A stretch of 64,000 nt of DNA from Nocardioides sp. CER19. Lineage in GTDB: Bacteria > Actinomycetota > Actinomycetes > Propionibacteriales > Nocardioidaceae. Of the stretch, positions 1-8,196 are shown in pieces (position 1 is the stretch's first letter; each line of letters begins with the position of its first letter). The translations under genes were made by a program, and so were the position numbers. Below the pieces are notes generated by a model. The model saw nothing but the letters and a program-made list of their open reading frames with translations, had not been told where the DNA came from and did no database searches. Where the stretch lies: positions 248,001 to 312,000 of the forward strand of contig NZ_JARVWS010000004.1 of assembly GCF_029846275.1 (NCBI RefSeq), written 5' to 3'.

Positions 1-581
1 TCAACCCGGAGATCCTCAACCGCGACGAGTGGGACGTCATCAACCTCTCCGACGGCGACGAGGTCGTCGGCGCGGTCCAGCTCGCGACCGGCACCGAGAC
101 GCTCTGCTTCATCACCTCCGACGCGCAGCTGCTGCACTTCGGCGCCGAGGGCGTGCGCCCGCAGGGCCGCAACGCCGGTGGCATGGCCGGCGTCCGCGTC
201 GCCCAGGGCTCGCGGGTCGCGTTCTTCGGCGCGATCCCCGCCGGCATGGACGCCGTCGTCGTCACGTCCTCCGGCTCCTCGACGGCGCTGCCGGGCACCG
301 AACCGGGCTCGGTGAAGGTCACCCCGTTCGCCGAGTACCCGGGCAAGGGCCGGGCGACCGGCGGCGTCCGTTGCCACCGCTACCTCAAGGGCGAGGACAC
401 ACTGGTCTTCGCGTGGGCGGGGCCGGCCCCGGCGCGGGCCGCCGCCAACAGCGGCGCGCCCATCGTGCTGCCCGAGGCCAACGGCCGGCGCGACGGCTCC
501 GGGATCCCGGCGCCGCAGCCGATCGACGCCTGCTCCGGCCCGGCCGGGCTGCTGGTCGGCGCGACCCCTGTGGAAGGCTGA
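1..581 (+). CDS. parC: Type II topoisomerase subunit A (ParC/GyrA family), 3' fragment
   Basis: This is the last 192 residues of a gene entering from the left; the reading frame starts at base 3 and ends with TGA at 579-581. The visible part is the C-terminal DNA-wrapping beta-pinwheel domain of the DNA-cleaving subunit: repeated blades such as GDEVVGAVQL and the GyrA-box-like stretch RPQGRNAGGMAGVRV (about residues 48-62 of the fragment). A subunit B gene of topoisomerase IV type lies at 11474-13588, so the two probably form one enzyme that decatenates chromosomes. A lipoprotein gene follows 5 bp downstream. The active-site tyrosine is outside the window, so ParC rather than GyrA is an inference from the neighbouring parE and the absence of a gyrB or origin context. 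Confidence 0.85.
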   Translation, partial: NPEILNRDEWDVINLSDGDEVVGAVQLATGTETLCFITSDAQLLHFGAEGVRPQGRNAGGMAGVRVAQGSRVAFFGAIPAGMDAVVVTSSGSSTALPGTEPGSVKVTPFAEYPGKGRATGGVRCHRYLKGEDTLVFAWAGPAPARAAANSGAPIVLPEANGRRDGSGIPAPQPIDACSGPAGLLVGATPVEG

Positions 582-586
582 GCGCC

Positions 587-1276
587 ATGCGTCGTCCCGT
601 CCTCGCCGCGCTGGCCGCTGCCCTCCTGCTGGCCGGCTGCTCCGGCGGCGGTGGATCCGACAAGCCGACCCTCACCCCCGACAAGGTGATGGCGCTCGCG
701 AAGGCCAAGCTCGACGAGACCAGCGGTGTCCACTTCACGCTGGACTCCAAGAACGTGGACGCGAGCACCACCGGGCTGCTCTCCGCGCAGGGCGTCCTCA
801 CCCACGCCCCCGCGTTCGACGGGAAGATCGTCGTCCAGGTGGCCGGCCTCAAGCCCGAGGTCCCCGTCATCGCGGTGGACGGCAAGGTCTACGCCCAGCT
901 GCCCCTGACGACCGGCTGGCAGGACATCAACCCGGCCGACTACGGCGCCCCCGACCCGGCCGCGCTGATGTCCCCCGACCACGGGCTGTCCTCGATGCTC
1001 ACCGCGACCACCGGCCTGAAGAAGGGCAAGACCGTCCGCGGCGGCGCGGGCAACAAGGAGATCCTCACCTCCTACTCCGGCACACTGCCCGCATCCTCGG
1101 CCGCGGTGATCGTCCCGACGGTGAAGGGCGACGTCGACGCGACCTACACGGTGACCGACGACCACGAGCTGCGCCAGGCGGTGCTCACCGGCGACTTCTA
1201 CGGCACCGGCAACACCGAGACCTACACGGTGACGGTCGACCAGTACGGCACCGAGAAGGACATCAAGGCCCCGTGA
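587..1276 (+). CDS. LppX/LprAFG-type lipoprotein
   Basis: Predicted 229-aa exported lipoprotein. It has a short positively charged N-terminus, a hydrophobic stretch and the lipobox LAGC with the lipidated cysteine at residue 18, followed by a Gly/Ser linker. The mature part (about residues 30-225) has the alternating beta-strand pattern of the LppX_LprAFG family (for example GVHFTLDSKNV and ATYTVTDDHELRQAVLTG), a half-barrel with a lipid-binding cavity. In mycobacteria such proteins carry lipids or lipoglycans through the envelope; the ligand here is unknown. The ATG start lies 5 bp after the topoisomerase stop codon, suggesting co-transcription. The MFS transporter gene just downstream recalls the mycobacterial LprG-P55 (lipoprotein-MFS) pairing, which supports a joint envelope-export role. 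Confidence 0.85.
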   Translation: MRRPVLAALAAALLLAGCSGGGGSDKPTLTPDKVMALAKAKLDETSGVHFTLDSKNVDASTTGLLSAQGVLTHAPAFDGKIVVQVAGLKPEVPVIAVDGKVYAQLPLTTGWQDINPADYGAPDPAALMSPDHGLSSMLTATTGLKKGKTVRGGAGNKEILTSYSGTLPASSAAVIVPTVKGDVDATYTVTDDHELRQAVLTGDFYGTGNTETYTVTVDQYGTEKDIKAP

Positions 1277-1283
1277 CCGGTGT

Positions 1284-1348
1284 CGGTGGTTGAGGTGCGA
1301 GCACCGCAGGTCGGTGTTTGAGGTGCGAGCGGAGCGAGCCTCGAAACC
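1284..1348. repeat. Scattered intergenic-type repeat at the 5' end of the MFS gene
   Basis: A 19-bp unit (CGGTGGTTGAGGTGCGAGC) at 1284-1302 recurs at 1312-1330 with a single mismatch. The second copy continues into an imperfect inverted repeat ending in GAGCCTCGAAACC. It has the style of the short palindromic 'GAGGTGCGAGC...GCCTCGAAACC' elements scattered in Nocardioidaceae genomes (recalled, not searched). It covers all plausible start codons of the MFS gene and encodes its first dozen residues. Confidence 0.6.
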
Positions 1349-3122
1349 CGGTCTCCTGGCGCTCGCCGCGGTCGCTGTCGCGTTCGCCGCCGCCGACACC
1401 TACGTCGTCGTGCTCGCGCTGCCCGACATCATGCACGGCGTCGGACTGTCGGTGGAGCAGCTGCAGAAGGGCGCCCCGATCGTCTCCGGCTTCCTGCTCG
1501 GGTACGTCGCCATGCTGCCGCTCATCGGCCGGATCGCCGACCTGCGCGGCCGGCCACCGGTGCTGGTCGCCGGGCTCGTCCTGTTCGCCTTCGGCTCCCT
1601 CGTCACCGCGCTCGCCTACGACCTGCCCATGCTGGTGGCGGGCCGCTTCCTGCAGGGCGTCGGCGGCGGTGCGCTGGTACCGGCCACCCTCGCCCTGGTC
1701 GCCGACCTCTACCCCGTCGAGCGGCGCGGCGTACCGCTCGGCGTCGTGTCCGCCGTCCAGGAGCTCGGCTCGGTGCTGGGGCCGCTGCTCGGCGCCGTCG
1801 TCCTCGCCGTCGCCGACTGGCGGGTGATCTTCGTGATCAACCTCGTCGTCGGTGTCGTGCTCGCCGTGGCCATCGGCGGTGCTTCCGCGCCGTCCGGGTC
1901 TCGATACGCTCGCTGGCACTCGCCGCTCGACCAGGGGGACGCCGCTGGTGTCCGGGGGTCGAGACCGTTCGACTGGCCCGGCACCGCCCTTCTTGTCGTC
2001 ATGCTCGCGGCGGGCATCGTCCTCTGGGTCCGGCCGGCCTCGCTGGTGAGCGACCTGACCTGGGGCGAGCTCTGGGTCCCGACGGTCGGCTCGTCGGACT
2101 GGATGACCCCGCTGGGCCTCACCACCATCGCGGCCGGGATCCTGCTGGTGGTCCGCTGCCTGACCGCGCGGCGGCCGCTGGTCGACCTGCGCGGGTGGTA
2201 CGCCAGCGCCCGGGAGGCCGACCTGACCGGCGCCGTACTCCTCGCGATCGCGCTCGGGGGTGTCGTCCTCGCCTTCGCGACCGCGGACCCGAAGGTCCAG
2301 GTCATGTCCGCCCAGGGCGGGTGGTACCTCCTCGCGGCCGCCCTGGCGACGCTCGTGCTGATCGTGCACCTCCGCCGGGCCGACGCGCCGCTCATCCCCC
2401 GTGGCTCGCTCGCGGCCCGGCCTGCCTGGGGCTCGGTCGCCGTCTCGTTCTTCGTCGGTGCCGCGCTCGTCGCGGCGCTCATCGACGTGCCGCTCTTCGC
2501 CCGCTCCACCGTCTACACGGACAGCCAGCTGCTGGCGGCGCTCGTCCTGCTCCGGTTCCTCGTCGCGCTCCCGGTGGGCGCCCTCGTCGGCGGCGTGCTC
2601 GTACGCCGGCTCCCGGCCGAGACCGTCGCGGCGGCCGGCATGCTGCTCGCCGCGGCCGGCTTCTGGTGGATGTCGTCGTGGGGTCCCGACAGCCTCTCCT
2701 CCTGGACGGCGACGCTCCCCCTGGTGCTCGGCGGCTTCGGGTTCGGTCTCGCGCTGCCGCCGGTCAACGCGGCCGTGCTCGCCAGCACCGACCACGTCGT
2801 GCACGGCCTGGCCGGCGCGCTCGTCGTGGTCGCCCGGATGGTCGGCATGCTCGTCGGCGTCGCCGGCCTCACCACGCTCGGGCTGCGGCGCTACTACGCC
2901 GAGCAGGCGGACCTGCCGCCGGTGAAGGAGGTGTGCGACGGCGCCAGCCGCTGCCAGGCCTTCAGCGACCTGATCCGGTCGGCCGGGGTCGCGCAGGAGC
3001 ACACCGTCTTCGCAGGAGCGGCGGTCACCGCGCTCGTCGCCGCGGGGCTGGCACTGCTCCTCCTGCGTGGCGCCCGGACCCGAGGCATGGGCGCCGCCGA
3101 GGCACTCCAGACGCTCGGCTAG
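1314..3122 (+). CDS. MFS drug/lipid transporter (14-TM DHA2 type)
   Basis: Integral membrane major facilitator of about 600 residues with some 14 hydrophobic helices. The loop 2-3 signature (GRIADLRGRPPVL) and motif C-like glycine-rich helix (VQELGSVLGPLLGA) indicate a proton-coupled exporter. It follows the LppX-type lipoprotein gene, as in mycobacterial lprG-p55. The start is uncertain: TTG 1290, GTG 1314 and GTG 1323 are in frame, none has a Shine-Dalgarno sequence, and all lie inside a scattered repeat. A second repeat (1897-1966) is embedded in frame in the loop between helix 6 (VIFVINLVVGVVLAVAIGGA) and helix 7 (FDWPGTALLVVMLAAG), giving a basic, non-family segment. The frame is intact, so the protein is probably functional. 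The stop codon TAG (3120-3122) also begins the -10 box of the next gene. Confidence 0.85.
   Translation: MFEVRAERASKPGLLALAAVAVAFAAADTYVVVLALPDIMHGVGLSVEQLQKGAPIVSGFLLGYVAMLPLIGRIADLRGRPPVLVAGLVLFAFGSLVTALAYDLPMLVAGRFLQGVGGGALVPATLALVADLYPVERRGVPLGVVSAVQELGSVLGPLLGAVVLAVADWRVIFVINLVVGVVLAVAIGGASAPSGSRYARWHSPLDQGDAAGVRGSRPFDWPGTALLVVMLAAGIVLWVRPASLVSDLTWGELWVPTVGSSDWMTPLGLTTIAAGILLVVRCLTARRPLVDLRGWYASAREADLTGAVLLAIALGGVVLAFATADPKVQVMSAQGGWYLLAAALATLVLIVHLRRADAPLIPRGSLAARPAWGSVAVSFFVGAALVAALIDVPLFARSTVYTDSQLLAALVLLRFLVALPVGALVGGVLVRRLPAETVAAAGMLLAAAGFWWMSSWGPDSLSSWTATLPLVLGGFGFGLALPPVNAAVLASTDHVVHGLAGALVVVARMVGMLVGVAGLTTLGLRRYYAEQADLPPVKEVCDGASRCQAFSDLIRSAGVAQEHTVFAGAAVTALVAAGLALLLLRGARTRGMGAAEALQTLG
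1897..1966. repeat. Palindromic repeat element embedded in the MFS coding frame
   Basis: A 70-bp segment bounded by perfect 8-bp inverted repeats GGTCTCGA (1897-1904) and TCGAGACC (1959-1966). Inside it is ATACGCTCGCTGGCACTCGC and GCTCGACC, the pattern of scattered intergenic repeats of Nocardioidaceae (recalled, not searched). It is read through in frame and encodes about 23 residues absent from the MFS family pattern. Confidence 0.6.
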
Positions 3123-3125
3123 ATT
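3120..3125 (+). promoter_or_regulatory. -10 box TAGATT for carbonic anhydrase
   Basis: TAGATT ends 8 nt before the ATG at 3134, a distance that would place the transcript start at the start codon (leaderless). Its TAG is the stop codon of the MFS gene. There is no Shine-Dalgarno sequence. Confidence 0.45.
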
Positions 3126-3133
3126 GCAGGGCC

Positions 3134-3628
3134 ATGGGTGACTTCGACGACCTCCTGTCCGCGAACGCCGACTACGCCTCGGACTTCGGTCTCAGCGGCT
3201 TCGACGGCGTGGCCCATGCGGGCGTCGCGATCGTGACGTGCATGGACAGCCGCATCGACCCGCTGCGCATGGTCGGCCTGAAGCCCGGTGATGCCAAGAT
3301 CTTCCGCAACCCGGGCGGCCGCGTGACCCCCCAGGCCATGGAGGCGCTGGTCCTCGGTGCCCACCTCCTCAACGTGAACCGCATCCTCGTCATCCCGCAC
3401 ACCCGCTGCGCCATGGCGAGCAACTCGGAGGCGGAGCTGCGCGCCCGCATCACCGAGTCCGCCGGGCAGGACGCGTCGTGGCTGCCCCTCAGCGTGGTCG
3501 TCGACCAGGTCCGCGCGCTCGCGGAGGACGTCGCCAAGGTGCGCTCCCACCCGCTCATCCCCGACACGGTCAAGGTCGGCGGGTTCATCTACGACGTCGA
3601 CAGCGGCCGGCTCGACCAGAAGGTCTGA
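3134..3628 (+). CDS. Beta-class carbonic anhydrase
   Basis: 164-aa cytosolic enzyme predicted to interconvert CO2 and bicarbonate. Zinc ligands are visible as Cys36 and Asp38 in TCMDSR (with the Asp-Arg dyad 38/40) and His89 and Cys92 in HTRC. The length matches short actinobacterial beta-CAs such as mycobacterial Rv1284. The start is the ATG at 3134, 11 bp after the MFS stop codon; a TAGATT box 8 nt upstream suggests a leaderless transcript. All metal ligands and the dyad are present, so an active enzyme is expected. The gene stands alone, without carboxylase neighbours. Confidence 0.92.
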   Translation: MGDFDDLLSANADYASDFGLSGFDGVAHAGVAIVTCMDSRIDPLRMVGLKPGDAKIFRNPGGRVTPQAMEALVLGAHLLNVNRILVIPHTRCAMASNSEAELRARITESAGQDASWLPLSVVVDQVRALAEDVAKVRSHPLIPDTVKVGGFIYDVDSGRLDQKV

Positions 3629-3695
3629 GATTCCCCCCTTGCGGGTGACCCCGGGCCCGGCCCGCCGACCTACCGTGGGAGGGGTCAGGTTCATC

Positions 3696-3717
3696 GCCTC
3701 TCTACTCGGAGAGAGGC
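3696..3717 (+). terminator. Hairpin downstream of carbonic anhydrase
   Basis: GCCTCTCT and AGAGAGGC form a perfect 8-bp stem with a 6-nt loop, 67 bp after the carbonic anhydrase stop and 21 bp before the next start. There is no T-tract. It may terminate the upstream transcript or sit in the leader of the small membrane protein gene. Confidence 0.4.
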
Positions 3718-3738
3718 AGGGATCACCCGGGGGGAACC

Positions 3739-3924
3739 ATGGCCGCCATCTACCACTGGCACCACCACGTACCGGAGCGGGAAGGCCATGGCAACGTCCT
3801 GGCGACGCTGAGAGCGCTCGTCGGCGGCCTGATGGCGATCCTCATACTCGTGGCGATGCTGTCCGCCTTCCTCGGCGGCACTCTCTACCTGGTCGTGAAG
3901 CTGACGACCAGGCTCTTCAGCTGA
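3739..3924 (+). CDS. Small single-pass membrane protein (61 aa)
   Basis: Not recognised. It is a 61-residue protein with a His-rich N-terminus (YHWHHHVPEREGHGN, residues 5-19) and one long hydrophobic helix (about residues 27-54, LVGGLMAILILVAMLSAFLGG). It begins with ATG after a purine-rich GGGGGGAA stretch that could serve as ribosome binding site. The clustered histidines could bind metal, which is a guess. A shared hairpin separates it from the convergent DUF1540 gene. A coding role is supported by the helix, start and spacing only. Confidence 0.5.
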   Translation: MAAIYHWHHHVPEREGHGNVLATLRALVGGLMAILILVAMLSAFLGGTLYLVVKLTTRLFS

Positions 3925-3938
3925 CCACGCCGGGCCGG

Positions 3939-3965
3939 CCGGCCCCGGTGAGGCACCAGGGCCGG
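3939..3965. terminator. Bidirectional hairpin between convergent genes
   Basis: A 12-bp stem with one mismatch (CCGGCCCCGGTG / CACCAGGGCCGG) and a 3-nt loop lies between the converging 3' ends of the 61-aa membrane protein gene and the DUF1540 gene. It is placed to terminate both. Confidence 0.5.
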
Positions 3966-3979
3966 CGGGATCGGACCGC

Positions 3980-4264
3980 TCAGGCGCTGGTGAACGTCAG
4001 GCAGTCCGCCGGGTCGGACCCGGCCCCGATGACGACGCTCTCCGCCTGGCACTCGAGGTGGTCGTTGTGCACGCAGTCGCTGCGGTGGCAGGCCCCGACC
4101 TGCCCGCGGGTCACGACGCCGGCCTCGACGCCGGCGGACACATAGGTCCCGCAGCTGGTGCCGCCGGTCACCGTGATCGCGCCCGCGTGGCAGTCGTGGT
4201 CGTGGTTGTAGGAGCAGCCCTCGACGCTGCAGGTGCTCACGATCGGAAGTTGCATGGTGGCCAT
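3980..4264 (-). CDS. DUF1540 domain protein, duplicated Cys motif
   Basis: 94-aa cysteine-rich protein with two tandem DUF1540 units. The cysteine pattern C-x4-C-x7-C is seen at residues 12/17/25 and again at 59/64/72, each followed by one more Cys (38 and 88). The spacing suggests two small metal-binding (probably zinc) or disulfide-stabilised knuckles. DUF1540 has no assigned biochemical role. GGAGG lies 8 nt before the ATG at 4264, a good ribosome binding site. The gene is monocistronic, divergent from an ABC transporter operon and convergent with the small membrane protein gene. Confidence 0.8.
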   Translation of the reverse strand: MATMQLPIVSTCSVEGCSYNHDHDCHAGAITVTGGTSCGTYVSAGVEAGVVTRGQVGACHRSDCVHNDHLECQAESVVIGAGSDPADCLTFTSA

Positions 4265-4417
4265 CGTTGGTTCCTCCCGGGCTGGCTTCGGAGTCGGACC
4301 TCCTCCTGACGGTCGTCCCTTTTGCGTAACCCGTCCAGCATGGTGAGCCTTGCCTCAGGGACGGTCCAGGGCCATTTCCGATAGCCACCACCGCGGCCGG
4401 GCGGGCACAGTTGTCAG

Positions 4418-5185
4418 GTGACCGACGCTGACAACGGGCCCGCCGTCGCCGCGCGGGCCGTCGACCTGCGCAAGACCTACGGATCGGGCGACTCCGAGGT
4501 GCGGGCCCTGGACGGCGTGACCCTCGACCTGTACGCCGGCCAGTTCACCGCCGTCATGGGGCCGTCGGGCTCCGGGAAGTCCACGCTGATGCACTGCCTG
4601 GCGGCCCTCGACGCGCCCACCTCCGGGGAGGCGGTCGTCGACGGTGTCACCCTCGGGGCGCTCAAGGACACCCAGCTCACGACCCTGCGTCGGGAGCGGA
4701 TCGGGTTCGTCTTCCAGGCCTTCAACCTCATCCCGACCCTCACCGCGCGCGAGAACATCCTGCTGCCCCTCTCGCTCGCCGGCCGCAAGCCCGACCAGGC
4801 GTGGTTCGACCAGGTCATCGACGCCGTCGGGCTCCGCGACCGGCTGGGGCACCGGCCGAGCGAGCTCTCCGGCGGCCAGCAGCAGCGGGTGGCCTGCGCC
4901 CGCGCGCTGGTCAGCCAGCCGCGGATCGTCTTCGCCGACGAGCCCACCGGCAACCTCGACAGCACCTCGTCGAGCGAGATCCTGGCCTTCCTGCGCCGCA
5001 GCGTCGACGAGTTCGGGCAGACGGTCGTGATGGTCACCCACGACGCGGTGGCGGCGTCGTACTGCGACCGTGTCGTCTTCCTCGCCGACGGCCGTGTGGT
5101 GGACGAGCTCGAGCACCCCGACCGCGACCAGATGCTCGAGCACATGGCCGCGCTGCAGTCGGCGGCCATGAACCTGGTCGACTGA
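4418..5185 (+). CDS. ABC transporter ATP-binding protein (MacB/LolD type)
   Basis: 255-aa ATPase. Walker A GPSGSGKST is at residues 48-56, the Q-loop lies in GFVFQAFNLIPTLT, the signature LSGGQQQRV is near residue 150, Walker B is IVFADEPTGNLD and the switch histidine is in VMVTHD. The LTARENILLPLSLAGRK segment and the NLDSTSS motif are typical of the MacB/LolD/FtsE branch that powers FtsX-like permeases. The permease gene starts 1 bp after its stop codon, so the two form one mechanotransmission-type transporter. GTG start at 4418 with no clear Shine-Dalgarno sequence. Confidence 0.92.
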   Translation: MTDADNGPAVAARAVDLRKTYGSGDSEVRALDGVTLDLYAGQFTAVMGPSGSGKSTLMHCLAALDAPTSGEAVVDGVTLGALKDTQLTTLRRERIGFVFQAFNLIPTLTARENILLPLSLAGRKPDQAWFDQVIDAVGLRDRLGHRPSELSGGQQQRVACARALVSQPRIVFADEPTGNLDSTSSSEILAFLRRSVDEFGQTVVMVTHDAVAASYCDRVVFLADGRVVDELEHPDRDQMLEHMAALQSAAMNLVD

Positions 5186-5186
5186 C

Positions 5187-7733
5187 ATGCTGCGGCTGAC
5201 CCTGCGCAACCTCTTCGCCCGCAAGCTGCGGCTGGTCATGAGCGCGCTGGCCATCGTCCTCGGCGTCGCGTTCCTCGCCGGCGTGCTGATCTTCAGCCAT
5301 GGGTTGAGCCACACGTTCGACAACATCATCAAGGGGTCCACTCCGGACGCCCTGGTCCGCCCGGTCGGCACCGCGTCGTTCGGACAGACCGCGCCGTCCA
5401 CCCTCACGATTCCGCCGGCGGACGTCGCCCGGCTGGCCGACCTGCCCGAGGTCGCTCGTGCCGACGGCAGCGTCGACGGCGCCGGGCTGTTCCTGCTCGA
5501 CCGCCACGGCAAGCTCGTCGGCGGGCAGGGTGCCCCGACCCTGGCGTTCAACCACTCCGGCTCCCCCAACATGCTCGGGGAGAACATCCTCGACCTGCGC
5601 TCCGGCCGCTGGCCCCAGCGCCCCGACGAGGTGCTCCTCGACCACCGGGCGGCCGAGCGCGGCGGCTACTCCGTCGGCGACACCGTCAAGGTCATCGCCC
5701 CCTCGGGTGACCCGGTCCGCACGCTGCACCTCGTGGGCACCGCCGACTTCAACGGGGGCGGTACGGCGGGCGCCATCCTGGTCATCTTCGACACCGCGGG
5801 CGCCCAGCAGATGTTCCTGGGCGGCCGCGACGTGTTCACGACCGTCAACCTGACCGCCGCCGACGGCGTCAACCAGGCCCAGCTCGTCGCCGCGGCCAAG
5901 AAGGTGCTCCCCACCGGCTTCACCGCCGTCACGGGCGACAAGGTCGTCGACGAGTCGAAGGACGCCGTCGGGCAGTTCCTCGGCGTGATCTCCACGTTCC
6001 TGCTCGTGTTCGCGATCATCGCCGTCATCGTCGGCGGCTTCATCATCGTCAACACGTTCTCGATCCTCGTCGCCCAGCGCACCCGCGAGCTCGCGCTCAT
6101 CCGGGCCCTCGGCGCCTCGCAGCGTCAGGTCACCGGCTCGGTGCTGCTCGAGGCGCTGGTCACCGGCCTGGTCGCGACGACCCTCGGGGTCGCGGTCGGC
6201 TGGGGGCTGGCCCGGGCGCTCGCGGCGCTGTTCCGCACGTTCGGGCTCGACATCGCCGGCGGCGCCCTCACGCTGACGCCGCGCACGATCGTGCTCAGCT
6301 ATGTGGTCGGCGTGCTCGTCACCCTGGTCGCCGCCTACCTCCCGGCACGCCGCGCGGCGAAGGTGCCCCCGGTGGCCGCCATGCGCGACGATCTCGTCCC
6401 GAAGGAGCGGTCGCTGCGCCGCCGTACGCTCATCGGGGCCGGTTTCCTCGTCCTCGGTGCGGCCATCGCCGTCGTCGGCCTCTTCGACCCGCCGGGCAAC
6501 GACGCCGCCTGGATCGGCGTGGGGGCGGTGCTGTGGATCCTCACCGTCGCCGCGATCAGCGCCGCGCTCGGCCGACCGGTGCTCGCGTTCTGCCGGAACG
6601 TGTTCCAGCGGCTGTTCGGCACGCCGGGCCGGCTGGCCGGCGAGAACGCGCTGCGCGACCCGCGTCGCACCGGCGCGACCGCCTCCGCCCTCATGATCGG
6701 GCTGGCGCTGGTGTCGCTCATCGGCGTCCTCGCCGCCTCCCTCAACAGCTCGCTCGGCGACCTGGTCGACAAGCAGTTCAGCGCCGACTTCGTGGTCCAG
6801 AGCGCGGCGTTCACGCCGTTCCCCACGGAGGTCGGCGACCAGCTGCAGAAGGTGCCTGGCGTCGCGGTCGTGTCGCGCCAGCAGATGGCCAACGCCCGGC
6901 TCGGCGGGATCGACGGCGACAACACGTTCATCGCCGCCAACGACGAGCAGCTGACACGGATCTACGACCTCGACGTCGACGCCGGACGGACGTCGCTGCG
7001 CGGTGACGAGACGTTCGTGACCAAGGACGTCGCCGACAAGCACGGCTGGAAGGTGGGCAGCAGGTTCACCCTCGCCTTCCCCGGCGGCGCGACGATGCGG
7101 CCGACGGTGGTCGGCATCATCGAGCCGAACGTCGTCACCGGGCAGATCAACATCCCCCTCGACCGGCTCGAGGCGGCCGGGGTCCAGCGCCAGGACTCCT
7201 CGCTCAGCATCAGGCTCGAGCCGGGTGCCGACGCGGCGACCGTCCACCGGGCGCTCGACAAGGTCGTCGCGCCGCTGCCGATCGTGAGTGTGCAGGACAA
7301 GCAGGAGTTCGGCGACTCCATCCGAGGCCAGGTCAACCAGCTGCTGTTCATGATCTACGGGCTGCTCGCCCTCGCGATCGTCATCGCGGTGATCGGCATC
7401 GTCAACACGCTCGGTCTCAGCGTGCTCGAGCGGACCCGCGAGCTCGGCCTGCTCCGCGCGATCGGACTGACCCGCCGGCAGCTGCGCCGGATGGTCACGC
7501 TCGAGTCGATCGCGATCGCCGTGCTGGGCGCGGTGCTGGGGCTGGTCATCGGCGTGCTCTTCGGGGTGCTGCTGCGTCAGGCGCTCGCCGACAACCTGAC
7601 CAGCCTGGGGCTGCCGCTCGGCCAGCTGGTGGCGTTCCTCGTGGTCGCGGTGGTGGTCGGCGTACTCGCCGCGATCGTGCCGGCCATCCGCGCCGCTCGC
7701 CTGGACGTGCTCCGCGCGATCGCCACCGAGTGA
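5187..7733 (+). CDS. ABC transporter permease, FtsX/MacB-like (two FtsX modules)
   Basis: 848-aa membrane protein forming the partner of the preceding ATPase. The N-terminal helix (about residues 11-34) is followed by a large extracytoplasmic domain, then an FtsX core with three helices (about 265-395, including the cytoplasmic motif RTRELALIRALGASQRQV). A fourth helical region and a second extracytoplasmic domain follow. The C-terminal FtsX core carries the duplicated motif RTRELGLLRAIGLTRRQLRR. Such duplicated permeases act in export or extraction of lipids, lipoproteins or peptides rather than uptake. The substrate is unknown. ATG at 5187, one base after the ATPase stop codon, implies translational coupling. 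Confidence 0.9.
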   Translation: MLRLTLRNLFARKLRLVMSALAIVLGVAFLAGVLIFSHGLSHTFDNIIKGSTPDALVRPVGTASFGQTAPSTLTIPPADVARLADLPEVARADGSVDGAGLFLLDRHGKLVGGQGAPTLAFNHSGSPNMLGENILDLRSGRWPQRPDEVLLDHRAAERGGYSVGDTVKVIAPSGDPVRTLHLVGTADFNGGGTAGAILVIFDTAGAQQMFLGGRDVFTTVNLTAADGVNQAQLVAAAKKVLPTGFTAVTGDKVVDESKDAVGQFLGVISTFLLVFAIIAVIVGGFIIVNTFSILVAQRTRELALIRALGASQRQVTGSVLLEALVTGLVATTLGVAVGWGLARALAALFRTFGLDIAGGALTLTPRTIVLSYVVGVLVTLVAAYLPARRAAKVPPVAAMRDDLVPKERSLRRRTLIGAGFLVLGAAIAVVGLFDPPGNDAAWIGVGAVLWILTVAAISAALGRPVLAFCRNVFQRLFGTPGRLAGENALRDPRRTGATASALMIGLALVSLIGVLAASLNSSLGDLVDKQFSADFVVQSAAFTPFPTEVGDQLQKVPGVAVVSRQQMANARLGGIDGDNTFIAANDEQLTRIYDLDVDAGRTSLRGDETFVTKDVADKHGWKVGSRFTLAFPGGATMRPTVVGIIEPNVVTGQINIPLDRLEAAGVQRQDSSLSIRLEPGADAATVHRALDKVVAPLPIVSVQDKQEFGDSIRGQVNQLLFMIYGLLALAIVIAVIGIVNTLGLSVLERTRELGLLRAIGLTRRQLRRMVTLESIAIAVLGAVLGLVIGVLFGVLLRQALADNLTSLGLPLGQLVAFLVVAVVVGVLAAIVPAIRAARLDVLRAIATE

Positions 7734-7740
7734 GGCCCGA

Positions 7741-8196
7741 TCAGCTGCGGGGGCGCCACCGCTTCCACAGCGCGGTGCCCTCGGCGCGCACCTTGCCGTC
7801 CCAGTCGAGCCTGACCTCGCACGTCATCTCGTCCTCGCTCGCCGCGGTGATCTCCGCGACGAGCGAGACCGGCTCGGTGAGGGGCGCGGGGCGCCGGTAG
7901 CGCACGTCGAGGCCGGCGGTGACGTAGGGCAGCGCAGCTCCCGCCAGGGGCGGCCATCCGTGGCCGTGAGCGGCGTGGACGACGGCGGCGGCGCTGTGGC
8001 AGTCCAGCAGCGTCGCGATGATCCCCCCGTTGAGGTAGCCCAGCCCGTTGTCGTGCTGGGGCCACGGCATGAACGTCGCCGTCGCACCCCACTCGCCGTC
8101 GGCGAGGCTCTTGAGCCGCAACCCGTCGGCGTTCGCCGGGCCGCAGCCGAAGCAGGTCAGGTCCGGGAACCACGTGTCCTGGATCGAGTCGCCCAT
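7741..8196 (-). CDS. PaaI-family hotdog thioesterase
   Basis: 151-aa protein of the hotdog fold, predicted to hydrolyse acyl-CoA thioesters. The N-terminal TCFGCGPANADGLRL and the central helix motif LNGGIIATLLDCHSAAA (about residues 55-71), with catalytic-type Asp, match the PaaI/YbdB branch. The start is the ATG at 8196, which shares one base with the TGA of the upstream gene (TGATG), a sign of translational coupling. It converges on the ABC permease with 7 bp between stop codons. The substrate cannot be read from sequence. Confidence 0.85.
   Translation of the reverse strand: MGDSIQDTWFPDLTCFGCGPANADGLRLKSLADGEWGATATFMPWPQHDNGLGYLNGGIIATLLDCHSAAAVVHAAHGHGWPPLAGAALPYVTAGLDVRYRRPAPLTEPVSLVAEITAASEDEMTCEVRLDWDGKVRAEGTALWKRWRPRS

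Noticed and set aside
5034..7247. A 737-codon minus-strand frame opposite the FtsX-like permease
   Set aside because: Low-complexity Asp/Gly/Arg/Glu composition typical of antisense frames in GC-rich DNA; the plus-strand permease has clear family motifs and coding bias.
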